Positions 31,877 through 39,616 of a DNA stretch of 40,358 bases are shown piece after piece; the stretch's first letter is position 1, and each line of letters starts with the position of its first letter. The translations under genes and the position numbers were made by a program. The DNA is from Clostridiales bacterium. Its GTDB lineage: Bacteria > Bacillota > Clostridia > Saccharofermentanales > Saccharofermentanaceae. The notes beneath the pieces are model-generated. The model did no database searches. It saw only the letters and a program-made list of their open reading frames with translations, and was not told where the DNA came from. The stretch spans positions 1 through 40,358 of the forward strand of contig JAFRST010000029.1 in NCBI GenBank assembly GCA_017427465.1, given 5' to 3'.

Positions 31877-33534
31877 GCCTTAACGATCTCCTGAGCTCTT
31901 GCAAGAGCATTATCGATATGGGGGCAGAAGTTTTCTTCTCCGACCTTCTTGTCAAAGCCTGATTTCTGGATGACCTTCATAGGCTGCTCGTTGACGTGTG
32001 ACATTACGAGCGTTACGCCTCTGTTCTTGCAGTCATCGAAAAGGATCTCGAGATTGCGCAGAGCAGTAGCATCAATGGTGCTAACGCTTCTCATACGGAG
32101 TACGAGAGCCTTGGTGTCTTCCTTAGGCGAGATCTGAAGGATCTTTCCCGCAGTCGCGAAAAACATAGGTCCGTTGATCTCATAGACGATCGTATGCTCA
32201 GGAAGTACGCGGAGATCGATGCTGTCAGGATCGTTCTCGGGGTCAAAGTCTTTCCAGCCTGCAACCTGAGTGACATCGCTCATTCTCTTCATGAAGAGAA
32301 CAGCTGCAAGGAGCACGCCTACTTCGATGGCGACAACGAGATCGAAAACAACCGTAAGTACAAACGTGATAAGCAATACCATGATATCGCTCTTGGGTGA
32401 GCTCTTAATGAGCTTAACGAATCTTCTCCAACCGCTCATGTTGTATGCGACCTGGAAAAGGATAGCGGCAATGCAGGGCATCGGGATCAGCTTTGCATAA
32501 GGCATCAGGAAAACAACTACGATGAGAAGCGTTACCGAGTGTACCATGCCTGCGATAGGTGTGCGGCCGCCGTTCTTGATGTTTGCAGCGGTCCTCGCGA
32601 TGGCGCCTGTAGCAGGGATGCCTCCGAAGCATGCGGAAGCGATATTACCTACACCCTGGGCTACGAGCTCGGCGTTAGGTCTGTGCTTTGAGCCGATCAT
32701 GGAGTCTGCAACGACTGCGGAAAGAAGCGACTCGACACCTGCAAGGAATGCAATAGTGATAGCGTTAGAGAACTGTCCTTTGATATTTGCAAAAGAGAAC
32801 ATCGAAGCGTTTATGCTTACAGGCGGAAGTCCTGCTTTGATATCTGCAAAGGACTTTCCGATCGTATTAACGTCCCAATGGAATATCTCAACAATTGCTG
32901 CTGTTACAATTACCGCAATGAAAGATGCAGGGATAGGAAGTTTCTTGAAGATCATCGGCCATACGATAAGTATCAGGAGCGCGATGGCACCGATGAGGAC
33001 GCCCTGCCAATTGACAGTCGCAGCGTTCTTGACCAGGGCCATTACCTTCTCGCCTGTCTCGATAGGCTTCTCGCCGTTCTGGTATGTGATACCGGTGAAA
33101 TCCTTGATCTGACCGATGAACAGGGTTACTGCGATTCCCGCAGTAAAACCTGTCGTAATCGGGTCGGGTATATATTTCAAAAGGCTTCCGAATCTGCAAA
33201 AGCCCATGATTATGAGGATGATACCGGCCATTATGGTGGCGATGATGAGTCCTTCCTTGCCGTCTTTCATGACGATGCCCGCAACGATAGTTGCGAAGGC
33301 TGCCGTAGGACCTGCGATCTGCACGCGGCTTCCGCCAAGGAAAGATACGATGAATCCTGCGACGATCGCGGTATAGATACCTGCTTCAGGACCAACGCCG
33401 GAAGCGATAGCAAGAGCTATGGATAACGGGAGCGCGATTATCGCTACGATGATTCCCGCTACGATATCCTTTACGAGCTGGGAACCTGAATAATTCTTCA
33501 TTACCGAGAACAGCTTGGGCTTAAACTCTTTCAT
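31873..33534 (-). CDS. SulP-family anion transporter with STAS domain
   Basis: A 553-residue transporter of the SulP/SLC26 family. Membrane helices span about residues 20-420, with QIAGPTAAFATIVAG as the signature near helix 3. The C-terminal cytoplasmic STAS domain (about 440-550) has ALVLRMRSVSTIDATALRNLEIL. Members move sulfate, bicarbonate or dicarboxylates, usually by H+ or Na+ coupling; the ion cannot be fixed here, though a sulfate link to cysE 6.6 kb away is tempting. A near-perfect promoter and a 12-bp inverted repeat at its start region suggest a dedicated regulator. Confidence 0.9.
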   Translation of the reverse strand: MKEFKPKLFSVMKNYSGSQLVKDIVAGIIVAIIALPLSIALAIASGVGPEAGIYTAIVAGFIVSFLGGSRVQIAGPTAAFATIVAGIVMKDGKEGLIIATIMAGIILIIMGFCRFGSLLKYIPDPITTGFTAGIAVTLFIGQIKDFTGITYQNGEKPIETGEKVMALVKNAATVNWQGVLIGAIALLILIVWPMIFKKLPIPASFIAVIVTAAIVEIFHWDVNTIGKSFADIKAGLPPVSINASMFSFANIKGQFSNAITIAFLAGVESLLSAVVADSMIGSKHRPNAELVAQGVGNIASACFGGIPATGAIARTAANIKNGGRTPIAGMVHSVTLLIVVVFLMPYAKLIPMPCIAAILFQVAYNMSGWRRFVKLIKSSPKSDIMVLLITFVLTVVFDLVVAIEVGVLLAAVLFMKRMSDVTQVAGWKDFDPENDPDSIDLRVLPEHTIVYEINGPMFFATAGKILQISPKEDTKALVLRMRSVSTIDATALRNLEILFDDCKNRGVTLVMSHVNEQPMKVIQKSGFDKKVGEENFCPHIDNALARAQEIVKA

Positions 33535-33555
33535 ATTCTTCCTCTTAAATTTTCA

Positions 33556-33592
33556 CCTCTATTTTTACCAACGCGCATTATAAAAATAGAGG
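33556..33592. promoter_or_regulatory. 12-bp perfect inverted repeat in the SulP promoter
   Basis: CCTCTATTTTTA (33556-33567) and TAAAAATAGAGG (33581-33592) are exact reverse complements with a 13-bp spacer. The right arm overlaps the -10 box and the left arm covers the region just past the transcription start. Operator geometry fits a dimeric repressor. Confidence 0.6.
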
Positions 33593-33605
33593 CAGGCTGT
33601 ATCAA
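33577..33605 (-). promoter_or_regulatory. SulP gene promoter
   Basis: TTGATA (33600-33605) and TATAAT (33577-33582) on the minus strand are 17 bp apart, a near-consensus sigma-A promoter about 43 bp before the SulP start codon. Confidence 0.75.
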
Positions 33606-33746
33606 GCGACAAAATCACAAAGAAAAGAACCGCGGGAAGCTGTTCATTATGTTATATGGATACAAAGCCGAAGGGGCGCTCTTTAGCCGCGTACTGTTTT
33701 TATTAGCGATTTTATGTAATACTTTTAATGTTTTGGGGGTGCGCTC

Positions 33747-35297
33747 ATGGAGATATTATTTTCGCAAGACTCTACAAAGAAGACCACGGTACTGTCTGAT
33801 GAGACAGTAAAGGATATTGCTCTTTTCGAAGTGATCGAGCATATGAGCACCGATGCCGAAGAGCGTAAATTCTTAAAAAAACTCATGACTGCCATCCCTT
33901 GTGAGCCAAAGGACATCATCTTCAGACAGCAGATCTTAAAAGACCTTCTGGATAACGAAGAGCTCTGCCATTCCATGAAGCAGGTCCTCGAAAATATCAA
34001 GACGCTAAAACACTTTGGCGGCATCAAGAAGGCCGCAAGTGACAGGGACACTACCCTCTACACTCTGCTCGAGACTTTAAGAGAACTCGTGGTTTACGTT
34101 GATGTCATCGAAGAACTGGATAATCTCCTTTCAGAGAACAAGATCGAATCAGACGGACTTATCGCTCTCCGCGACTATATCCACAAGGTCATCACTGACG
34201 AGAAATTCAGCGTAGCCAAGAGCGACATCCAGAAGATGCATGAAGATCTCTCTAACGTCAGGGGCGCAGTGATCGGCGTTAACTTCACGCCCGAGCTCGA
34301 CATCGAGAACGTTACGGCTATAGAATTCGTTCCGCACGGCATCAGGTCGAAATATACGCTGGCAGATGTTGCGCTTCTTTCCAAGGCTTCCAATCCTTTC
34401 AATAAATTCAAGAACCAGGATCCTTTGCTGGCAGCGATCACGCCCAAGATGGAAAAGCACCTTAAACTGCATTTCTTCGAGATCAAGAGGACACTGTCCA
34501 AGTACGTTGATTACGATAACCGTTTCCTCATTGAGATGTATGAAGGCCTCAGCTTCTATATCAGGAGCGCCGAACTCGGGAGAAAGCTTAAGAGCAAAGA
34601 CTATGAGATATCTTTCCCGGAGATCACCGGTGCATCTGACAGTACGCTCGATCTTAAGGGTTTCTATAACATCCGCCTGGCTTTCTTCGGTGAGAACAAT
34701 ATCGTTAAGAATGATTTTGCCTTCACAAAGGATGAGCACATCTTCATCCTGACAGGGCCTAACCGCGGCGGTAAGACCATAGTCGAACAGGGCCTTGGAC
34801 TTATATCAGTAATGATGTCTCTAGGCATGTTTGTCACGGCATCATCCTGCACAGGTCTTCCCTTTATGAATATCCTTACGCACTTCCCGATCGATGAGAA
34901 TCTCACCATCAATTACGGCAGACTCGGCGAAGAAGCAAAGCGCATCAGGGAGATCGTTAAGGCAGCAGAGAAAGATACACTTATACTCTTCAACGAGACT
35001 TTCTCGACAACATCAGCTTCAGACGGTTTGTATCTTTCAAAAGACCTCATCCGTGTCCTTAAGGAAAAGGGTGCGAGCGTAATATTCAACACGCATATCC
35101 ATGACCTTGCCAAGGTGATCCCGGAGATGAACAAGTGGGATGGCCAGGGCAACATCGTCAGTCTCGTCATGGAGCGTAAGGATGACAAGAATACTTTTAT
35201 ACTCAAGCGCGCAGAGCCTGATTCAAGCTCTTATGCAAGAGACATCGCGCTCAAGTACGGCATCACTTACGAGCAGATGACTGATAAGGATCAGTAA
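33747..35297 (+). CDS. Orphan MutS-family ATPase
   Basis: A 516-residue protein. The C-terminal 200 residues are a MutS-type ATPase: Walker A GPNRGGKT at 337-344, and LILFNETF in the Walker B position, where Asn416-Glu417 replaces the usual Asp-Glu; FSTTSASDG is the following loop and FNTHIHDLA carries the H-loop histidine. The N-terminal 320 residues look like the MutS lever/clamp helices, with no mismatch-binding domain I and no Smr nuclease domain as in MutS2. Such orphans occur in Clostridia with unknown roles, perhaps in recombination control. The Asn change may reduce metal binding, though Glu417 remains. The start follows GGGGGTG. It overlaps the next gene by seven bp at the 3' ends. 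Confidence 0.85.
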   Translation: MEILFSQDSTKKTTVLSDETVKDIALFEVIEHMSTDAEERKFLKKLMTAIPCEPKDIIFRQQILKDLLDNEELCHSMKQVLENIKTLKHFGGIKKAASDRDTTLYTLLETLRELVVYVDVIEELDNLLSENKIESDGLIALRDYIHKVITDEKFSVAKSDIQKMHEDLSNVRGAVIGVNFTPELDIENVTAIEFVPHGIRSKYTLADVALLSKASNPFNKFKNQDPLLAAITPKMEKHLKLHFFEIKRTLSKYVDYDNRFLIEMYEGLSFYIRSAELGRKLKSKDYEISFPEITGASDSTLDLKGFYNIRLAFFGENNIVKNDFAFTKDEHIFILTGPNRGGKTIVEQGLGLISVMMSLGMFVTASSCTGLPFMNILTHFPIDENLTINYGRLGEEAKRIREIVKAAEKDTLILFNETFSTTSASDGLYLSKDLIRVLKEKGASVIFNTHIHDLAKVIPEMNKWDGQGNIVSLVMERKDDKNTFILKRAEPDSSSYARDIALKYGITYEQMTDKDQ

Positions 35298-35953
35298 TCC
35301 AGAATATCGTGTAATACGTATTCGCGGATATCTTTGGAATTGCCAAGGATGTAATCCCGGAGCGTTGATCTGTCAAAGTATGTCTCCGAAGGTTCTGTGG
35401 TCTCATAAGTCTCATCTTCCCAATAATCATCGGCCCAGCAACTCACGACCTCGAGTTCGGCATAGACGATTATATTATCCTGAAGACAGACCATCTCATA
35501 GATGGCGGCATCGCACACTCCGGGTTCCCATCCGGTAAACCAGTTAAAGCCTTCTTCCACTTCAGAATCAGAATAAGCCTTATAGTACTCAAGCATCCTC
35601 TTATATGCCTTTCCGGCATCAGCTGCATTATCATAGACATTGAAACTTAAGTAATCGATCTCGGTTTCTTTATGTCCGCTGTTCCAGATACTAAGGACCG
35701 CTCCATTGTCATCCTCGAGTTTTTTGACGTTCCACGACTTATAGACCCCGTATTCGGTCTTATCAGTCTCGATATCGTACTCTGTCGCATATTTATGTGA
35801 AGGCTCTCTGTCTCTTCTTTTTGTTCTCGTCTCTTTAGTTGAGAGTTTGGGCAATATGATCACTGCGGCTAATGCTGCTATCACTACGGTACCTGCGGCT
35901 GCAAGTCCGATGATCATAGGCATTTTGCTGTTCTTCTTGATATCCTGTTCCAT
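35291..35953 (-). CDS. Membrane-anchored hypothetical protein
   Basis: A 220-residue protein with a short charged N-terminus, one helix (about 12-33: MIIGLAAAGTVVIAALAAVIIL) and a basic linker TKRRDREP, then an extracytoplasmic domain of about 170 residues. That domain has FNVYDNAADAGKAYKRMLEYYKAY and YEMVCLQDNIIVYAELEV, an alpha-beta pattern seen in many Clostridia surface proteins of unknown role, and several aromatic residues near the end. The start follows GGAGG. It converges on the MutS-family gene. Confidence 0.75.
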   Translation of the reverse strand: MEQDIKKNSKMPMIIGLAAAGTVVIAALAAVIILPKLSTKETRTKRRDREPSHKYATEYDIETDKTEYGVYKSWNVKKLEDDNGAVLSIWNSGHKETEIDYLSFNVYDNAADAGKAYKRMLEYYKAYSDSEVEEGFNWFTGWEPGVCDAAIYEMVCLQDNIIVYAELEVVSCWADDYWEDETYETTEPSETYFDRSTLRDYILGNSKDIREYVLHDILDY

Positions 35954-36110
35954 AACTGACCTCCGTTTTTCTTTTCCCTCTCGAAAAGCTCTTTGCCTTG
36001 ATTACAACTGAACACACGAAAATGTTGCAAAATAACCGCAAAAAACCTAGGGCGCGATGTTAGAATAATCATCGGGTATAAGTTATTTTCGGGATAATAA
36101 GGAGCCAAAT

Positions 36111-38513
36111 ATGCGACGTGTTACTGTTAAGGCGTTCTCAGTCACACTTATCTTATCGATGGCGTTGTCTTGCGCTTCGTGCGCCAAGGAAAGATCCGGC
36201 GAAGTAAAGAGCCGCAGCGGAGTGGTCATCTCTTCAGATGATCCGTGGTTTACCACAAGAATGATCAAAGCAGATCTTAATATCGATAACAGCCGACCGG
36301 TTGCAAGAGTGCAGCAGAGCTTGTTGGGCATTGACGAGGATAAAATGATCCTTCTTACAAGCGGTGAATACCAATATCCTGAAACGGAATTCGTTGATTG
36401 GGAACAGATCAACCGCAACGACTATGATATCGAGACCGTAACCGTAATCGACCGCGCTACTGAAAACGATTTCCTGATCATGGATCTGACTAAAGATCTG
36501 CCAAGCAACACTTCCATTTACGGCATTGAATATTCTGACGGTAAGATCAAAGCAAACTATGGAGCTTACATTGAGGAAGAAGAAGAATTTATCTATTACA
36601 CCAATGACTATGATCCGGTGACAGGCGAACAGACCGGCACAACGAGGAAAACAGGATATGACGACTATGCTTTCGCGGACTGTAAGATCGGCGATTACCT
36701 GATCCGGACATTGAACCGCTGGAACGAAGACTATTTAAGCAGTTACTACTGTCTGAATGTAATATCTCCTGACGGTGCGGAGAGATCAATCGATATTAAA
36801 GATGAAAACAATGAAGATATCACGATAACCGCAATACTGGCAAAGGATGAGCATACAGCAGTCATTCCGGTTGAGAAAAATAACACGTGGACCAATTACG
36901 AGCTCGACCTTGTTACGCTCACTTTATCTGCCGGCAATTCCAATGAATATGCCTGGCTCAATGAGCAGCCCATCAGTAACCCCGTCACGGGAACTGACGG
37001 AAAGACTTATTTCAAGACAGGAGAAGGAATCTCTTTTATCAATTTCAAGGACAAGGCCATAGAAAAGTTCTTCGATTTTTCCTGGTGCGGATTAGGCTAT
37101 ATCGCTTTTTCTTCTCTTGAGATAGCTGACATCAGCGAAAACTCCTTCATCCTCACGGGAGAAGACTGGTCGCATAATGATTTCACTGATCCTTACAGAT
37201 CTGATTTTGAGATCATCGAATTCACAAAAGCCGATTCCAACCCGCATGCAGGCAAAAAAGTCTTAGAACTCTATGGCGTCGATTACAGTATGAACTGTGC
37301 GGTAAGTGATGCCATCGTAAAATTCAATGAGACCAGCACTGATTATTATATCGAGATCACAGACCGTTACGATTACGACTATATGAATCTTGACATCACA
37401 AGTGCCGATGATTATTCCGCATATCTGCAGGATATCAATTCTTCCATGAGCACACAGCTTGCAATGGATCTCATGAACGGCGACGGTCCCGACATACTGA
37501 TCAACGCAAGTCAGTATGGGCAGATAAACAACTCTGAATACTTGACGGACCTTACTCCTTATCTTAGTGTTCTCGAACCGGATGAATACTTCACCAACAT
37601 AATCGAAGCCGCCAAAGTCGACGGTAAACTCTATAACATGCCAGTCAGTTTTTACATTGAAGGGATATTGACGGACGGCATAAATGCAGGCAGGACCGGA
37701 ACAGGTTTTACTATCCCCGAGTATGAGGATTTCCTTAACAACAAACTCAACGGCAAAGATGTTATCTACAACGGACAGAACTACTATTTCCTTAAGCTGT
37801 TTAACAATATGAGCGACAAGTTCATATCAGATGGCAAAGCAGATTTCACCGTTCCCGAATTTGCCGAGCTTGCAGACTTCGTCAAAGATAACGTCGTGGT
37901 TGACTCTGCGCAATGGACTGTCTATGACGATGTATATGAAGACCCGTATGTGACCAAAAACAGAGACGCTGAATTGTATACCTGTTATGGCTGCTACAGC
38001 TACATGATCGAGGTCGCGGAGATGACCGGCTCATCAGTTATACTGGGTATCCCTTCGACTGACGGACGGGGACCTTCTGCAGGTGCAAGCCTCTCTGTCG
38101 CAGTCTCGGCAAAGGCCTGTGACATAGAAGCCTGTACGCAATTCGCTATGATGCTCCTGTCAGACGATGTTCAGCAGGCTCTCGCATCCGACGACTCTCT
38201 TGTTATAAACCGCACGATATTCAGACAAACGGGAGAGACAGCAGTCGAATATATCAACGGCGACGGATATTGGGCCTGGTTCGGCTGGGAAGGCGAAGAT
38301 CCGAACCCTAAGCGCCTGTTTTTCTCTGAGCAGGACATCGACAACCTGGAGATCTTCATCTCAGCCTGCTCACACATGATTTACTCGGATGCTGCTATCA
38401 ACGCTATTCTTATCGAAGAGATGCCTGCTTATTTCTCCGGGCAGAAAGATCTCGATTCAGTAGTTAAGATCGTGCAGGACAGAGTGCAAAAGGCTCTGGA
38501 TGAACGAAAATAA
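36111..38513 (+). CDS. Extracellular solute-binding lipoprotein with large N-terminal domain (paralogue)
   Basis: An 800-residue lipoprotein. Signal peptide and lipobox (SCASC) precede an N-terminal domain (about 40-375) and a family 1 ABC solute-binding domain (about 377-800). It shares an architecture and many blocks with the protein at 4561-6942: HAGKKVLELY, NGDGPDILINASQYGQINNSEYL, NGKDVIYNGQ and the ending QKALDERK. Roughly half the residues appear alike in the binding domain by eye. No transporter genes lie beside it, as with the other copy. A pair of large lipoproteins with a second beta-rich domain suggests a family that recognises surface ligands or polysaccharides rather than feeding one adjacent importer. 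The start follows AAGGAG. Confidence 0.87.
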   Translation: MRRVTVKAFSVTLILSMALSCASCAKERSGEVKSRSGVVISSDDPWFTTRMIKADLNIDNSRPVARVQQSLLGIDEDKMILLTSGEYQYPETEFVDWEQINRNDYDIETVTVIDRATENDFLIMDLTKDLPSNTSIYGIEYSDGKIKANYGAYIEEEEEFIYYTNDYDPVTGEQTGTTRKTGYDDYAFADCKIGDYLIRTLNRWNEDYLSSYYCLNVISPDGAERSIDIKDENNEDITITAILAKDEHTAVIPVEKNNTWTNYELDLVTLTLSAGNSNEYAWLNEQPISNPVTGTDGKTYFKTGEGISFINFKDKAIEKFFDFSWCGLGYIAFSSLEIADISENSFILTGEDWSHNDFTDPYRSDFEIIEFTKADSNPHAGKKVLELYGVDYSMNCAVSDAIVKFNETSTDYYIEITDRYDYDYMNLDITSADDYSAYLQDINSSMSTQLAMDLMNGDGPDILINASQYGQINNSEYLTDLTPYLSVLEPDEYFTNIIEAAKVDGKLYNMPVSFYIEGILTDGINAGRTGTGFTIPEYEDFLNNKLNGKDVIYNGQNYYFLKLFNNMSDKFISDGKADFTVPEFAELADFVKDNVVVDSAQWTVYDDVYEDPYVTKNRDAELYTCYGCYSYMIEVAEMTGSSVILGIPSTDGRGPSAGASLSVAVSAKACDIEACTQFAMMLLSDDVQQALASDDSLVINRTIFRQTGETAVEYINGDGYWAWFGWEGEDPNPKRLFFSEQDIDNLEIFISACSHMIYSDAAINAILIEEMPAYFSGQKDLDSVVKIVQDRVQKALDERK

Positions 38514-38548
38514 CAGCGCGGTCTCGTTCTCGTTGCCGGGCTTTGGGG

Positions 38549-38576
38549 TTGGCTTTGCTCCCTGACGGTGTAGAAT
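38549..38576 (+). promoter_or_regulatory. Promoter of the YwaF-like gene
   Basis: TTGGCT (38549-38554) and TAGAAT (38571-38576), 16 bp apart. The predicted transcription start is at or within a few bases of the ATG (38583), and no ribosome site is visible, so the mRNA may be leaderless. Confidence 0.45.
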
Positions 38577-38582
38577 GAATTC

Positions 38583-39305
38583 ATGAACGAATTCGAGCAC
38601 TTCTGTCCCGAGCACATCGTGATGCTCATCTCGATAGCGGTCTTAATAACCGCCGGTCTTCTTATTGCCCGGAAAGTCTCTGAAAGAAAAGCGATGTACG
38701 CCGCGCGGATACTGTCGATTGTTGTGTTGTGCAGCGAGATACTTCAGGATATCCTGCTCATAAGAGACGGCGGTTCGCTTATAGATTTTCTGCCTCTGCA
38801 CCTTTGTAATCTCGGTATTTTTGTTAACCTCGCGGCATCGTTCACCCGTGGCAGAGTTCAGTCTTTCTTTGCCGAGGTCGCTATCGTGCTCTTAATACCC
38901 GGAGCCGTCGCAGCACTTCTGTTCCCCGACTGGAACTACAGGCCTTTCTGGTCCTACCTGCCGCTACTTTGCTTCTTCACGCATTCGCTTCTCGTGTTTA
39001 TCCCACTGCTTTTTCTTATAAGGAGAAAGGCCCGTATTTCTTTCAGGCATTTCTGGTATTCATACCTGTTCCTTCTCGTTGTCGTTCCGCCTATATATTT
39101 GCTGAATCAGCATGCCGGCGTGAACTACATGTTCCTTATGTTCCCGCCTTCGGATTCACCGCTTGAATGGATATTTAACCTTACAGACGGAAAGTTTTAT
39201 CTGTGCGGTCTATTGATCCTTGTAACCGCGATACTTGTTGTTGAGTATCTGATTTATGGCCTGATACGTTTTCTGAATACAAAAAAGTCTTATAAACATC
39301 CTTGA
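38583..39305 (+). CDS. YwaF/TIGR02206-family membrane protein
   Basis: A 240-residue protein with about seven membrane helices. FLPLHLCNLGIFVNLAAS is the family signature, along with a final region ending EYLIYGLIRFLN. The Bacillus homologue YwaF is uncharacterised; no reaction is known. The ATG at 38583 lacks a ribosome site and may start a leaderless message. The stop overlaps a possible TTG start of the downstream repeat ORF. Confidence 0.85.
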   Translation: MNEFEHFCPEHIVMLISIAVLITAGLLIARKVSERKAMYAARILSIVVLCSEILQDILLIRDGGSLIDFLPLHLCNLGIFVNLAASFTRGRVQSFFAEVAIVLLIPGAVAALLFPDWNYRPFWSYLPLLCFFTHSLLVFIPLLFLIRRKARISFRHFWYSYLFLLVVVPPIYLLNQHAGVNYMFLMFPPSDSPLEWIFNLTDGKFYLCGLLILVTAILVVEYLIYGLIRFLNTKKSYKHP

Positions 39306-39577
39306 GCAACCCTTTTACCTCGGCCGGATCTGCAGTATCGAACGCATTCGCGGCGGAATTTGAGGCTACAGCCTCAAGTTTACCCTCAAATTTATATAGC
39401 CGAAACGAAAATGAGGCGGAATTTGAGGCTACAGCCTCAAGTTTACCCTCAAATATATGTAGCCGGATCGAAAATGAGGCGGAATTTGCGGCTGCACCCT
39501 CAAGTTCACCCTCAAATTCTCAAGAGCGTAAGCGTGCGTATCTTATAAACAAAATAACAGGAGCTGTGATCGAGTAA
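39302..39577 (+). CDS. Repeat-bearing ORF of doubtful coding status
   Basis: A 91-residue frame (TTG start at 39302, overlapping the YwaF-like stop) built mostly from a 21-residue repeat AEFEATASSLPSN... in two close copies and one diverged copy. The last 20 residues are unique and the stop falls inside the terminator hairpin. No ribosome site precedes it. The 63-bp repeat length divisible by three keeps every frame open, so an open frame is weak evidence here. It could be a short secreted or tail peptide, or no gene at all. Confidence 0.25.
   Translation: MSNPFTSAGSAVSNAFAAEFEATASSLPSNLYSRNENEAEFEATASSLPSNICSRIENEAEFAAAPSSSPSNSQERKRAYLINKITGAVIE
39353..39527. repeat. 63-bp tandem repeat, 2.8 copies
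   Basis: Units begin at 39353, 39416 and 39479 with GCGGAATTTG. Units 1 and 2 differ at four of 63 positions; unit 3 is diverged and partial. Each holds a nested palindrome TTGAGGCT-AC-AGCCTCAA (39360-39377 in unit 1) and a further CCTCAAA (39384-39390) that can pair with the left TTTGAGG instead. The unit can therefore fold two ways. Confidence 0.85.
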
Positions 39578-39593
39578 TCACAGCCCCTGTTTT
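39556..39593 (+). terminator. Rho-independent terminator after the 63-bp repeats
   Basis: A stem of about 14 bp, ACAGGaGCTGTGAT with ATCACAGCcCCTGT (one A-C mismatch), followed by four T residues. The repeat ORF stop lies in its loop. It would end the YwaF-like transcript. Confidence 0.8.
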
Positions 39594-39616
39594 CGCGTGT
39601 TGCTTAAAAGGAATTA

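Noticed and set aside
39353..39527. CRISPR array
   Set aside because: Units are contiguous 63-bp tandem copies with no unique spacers between them.
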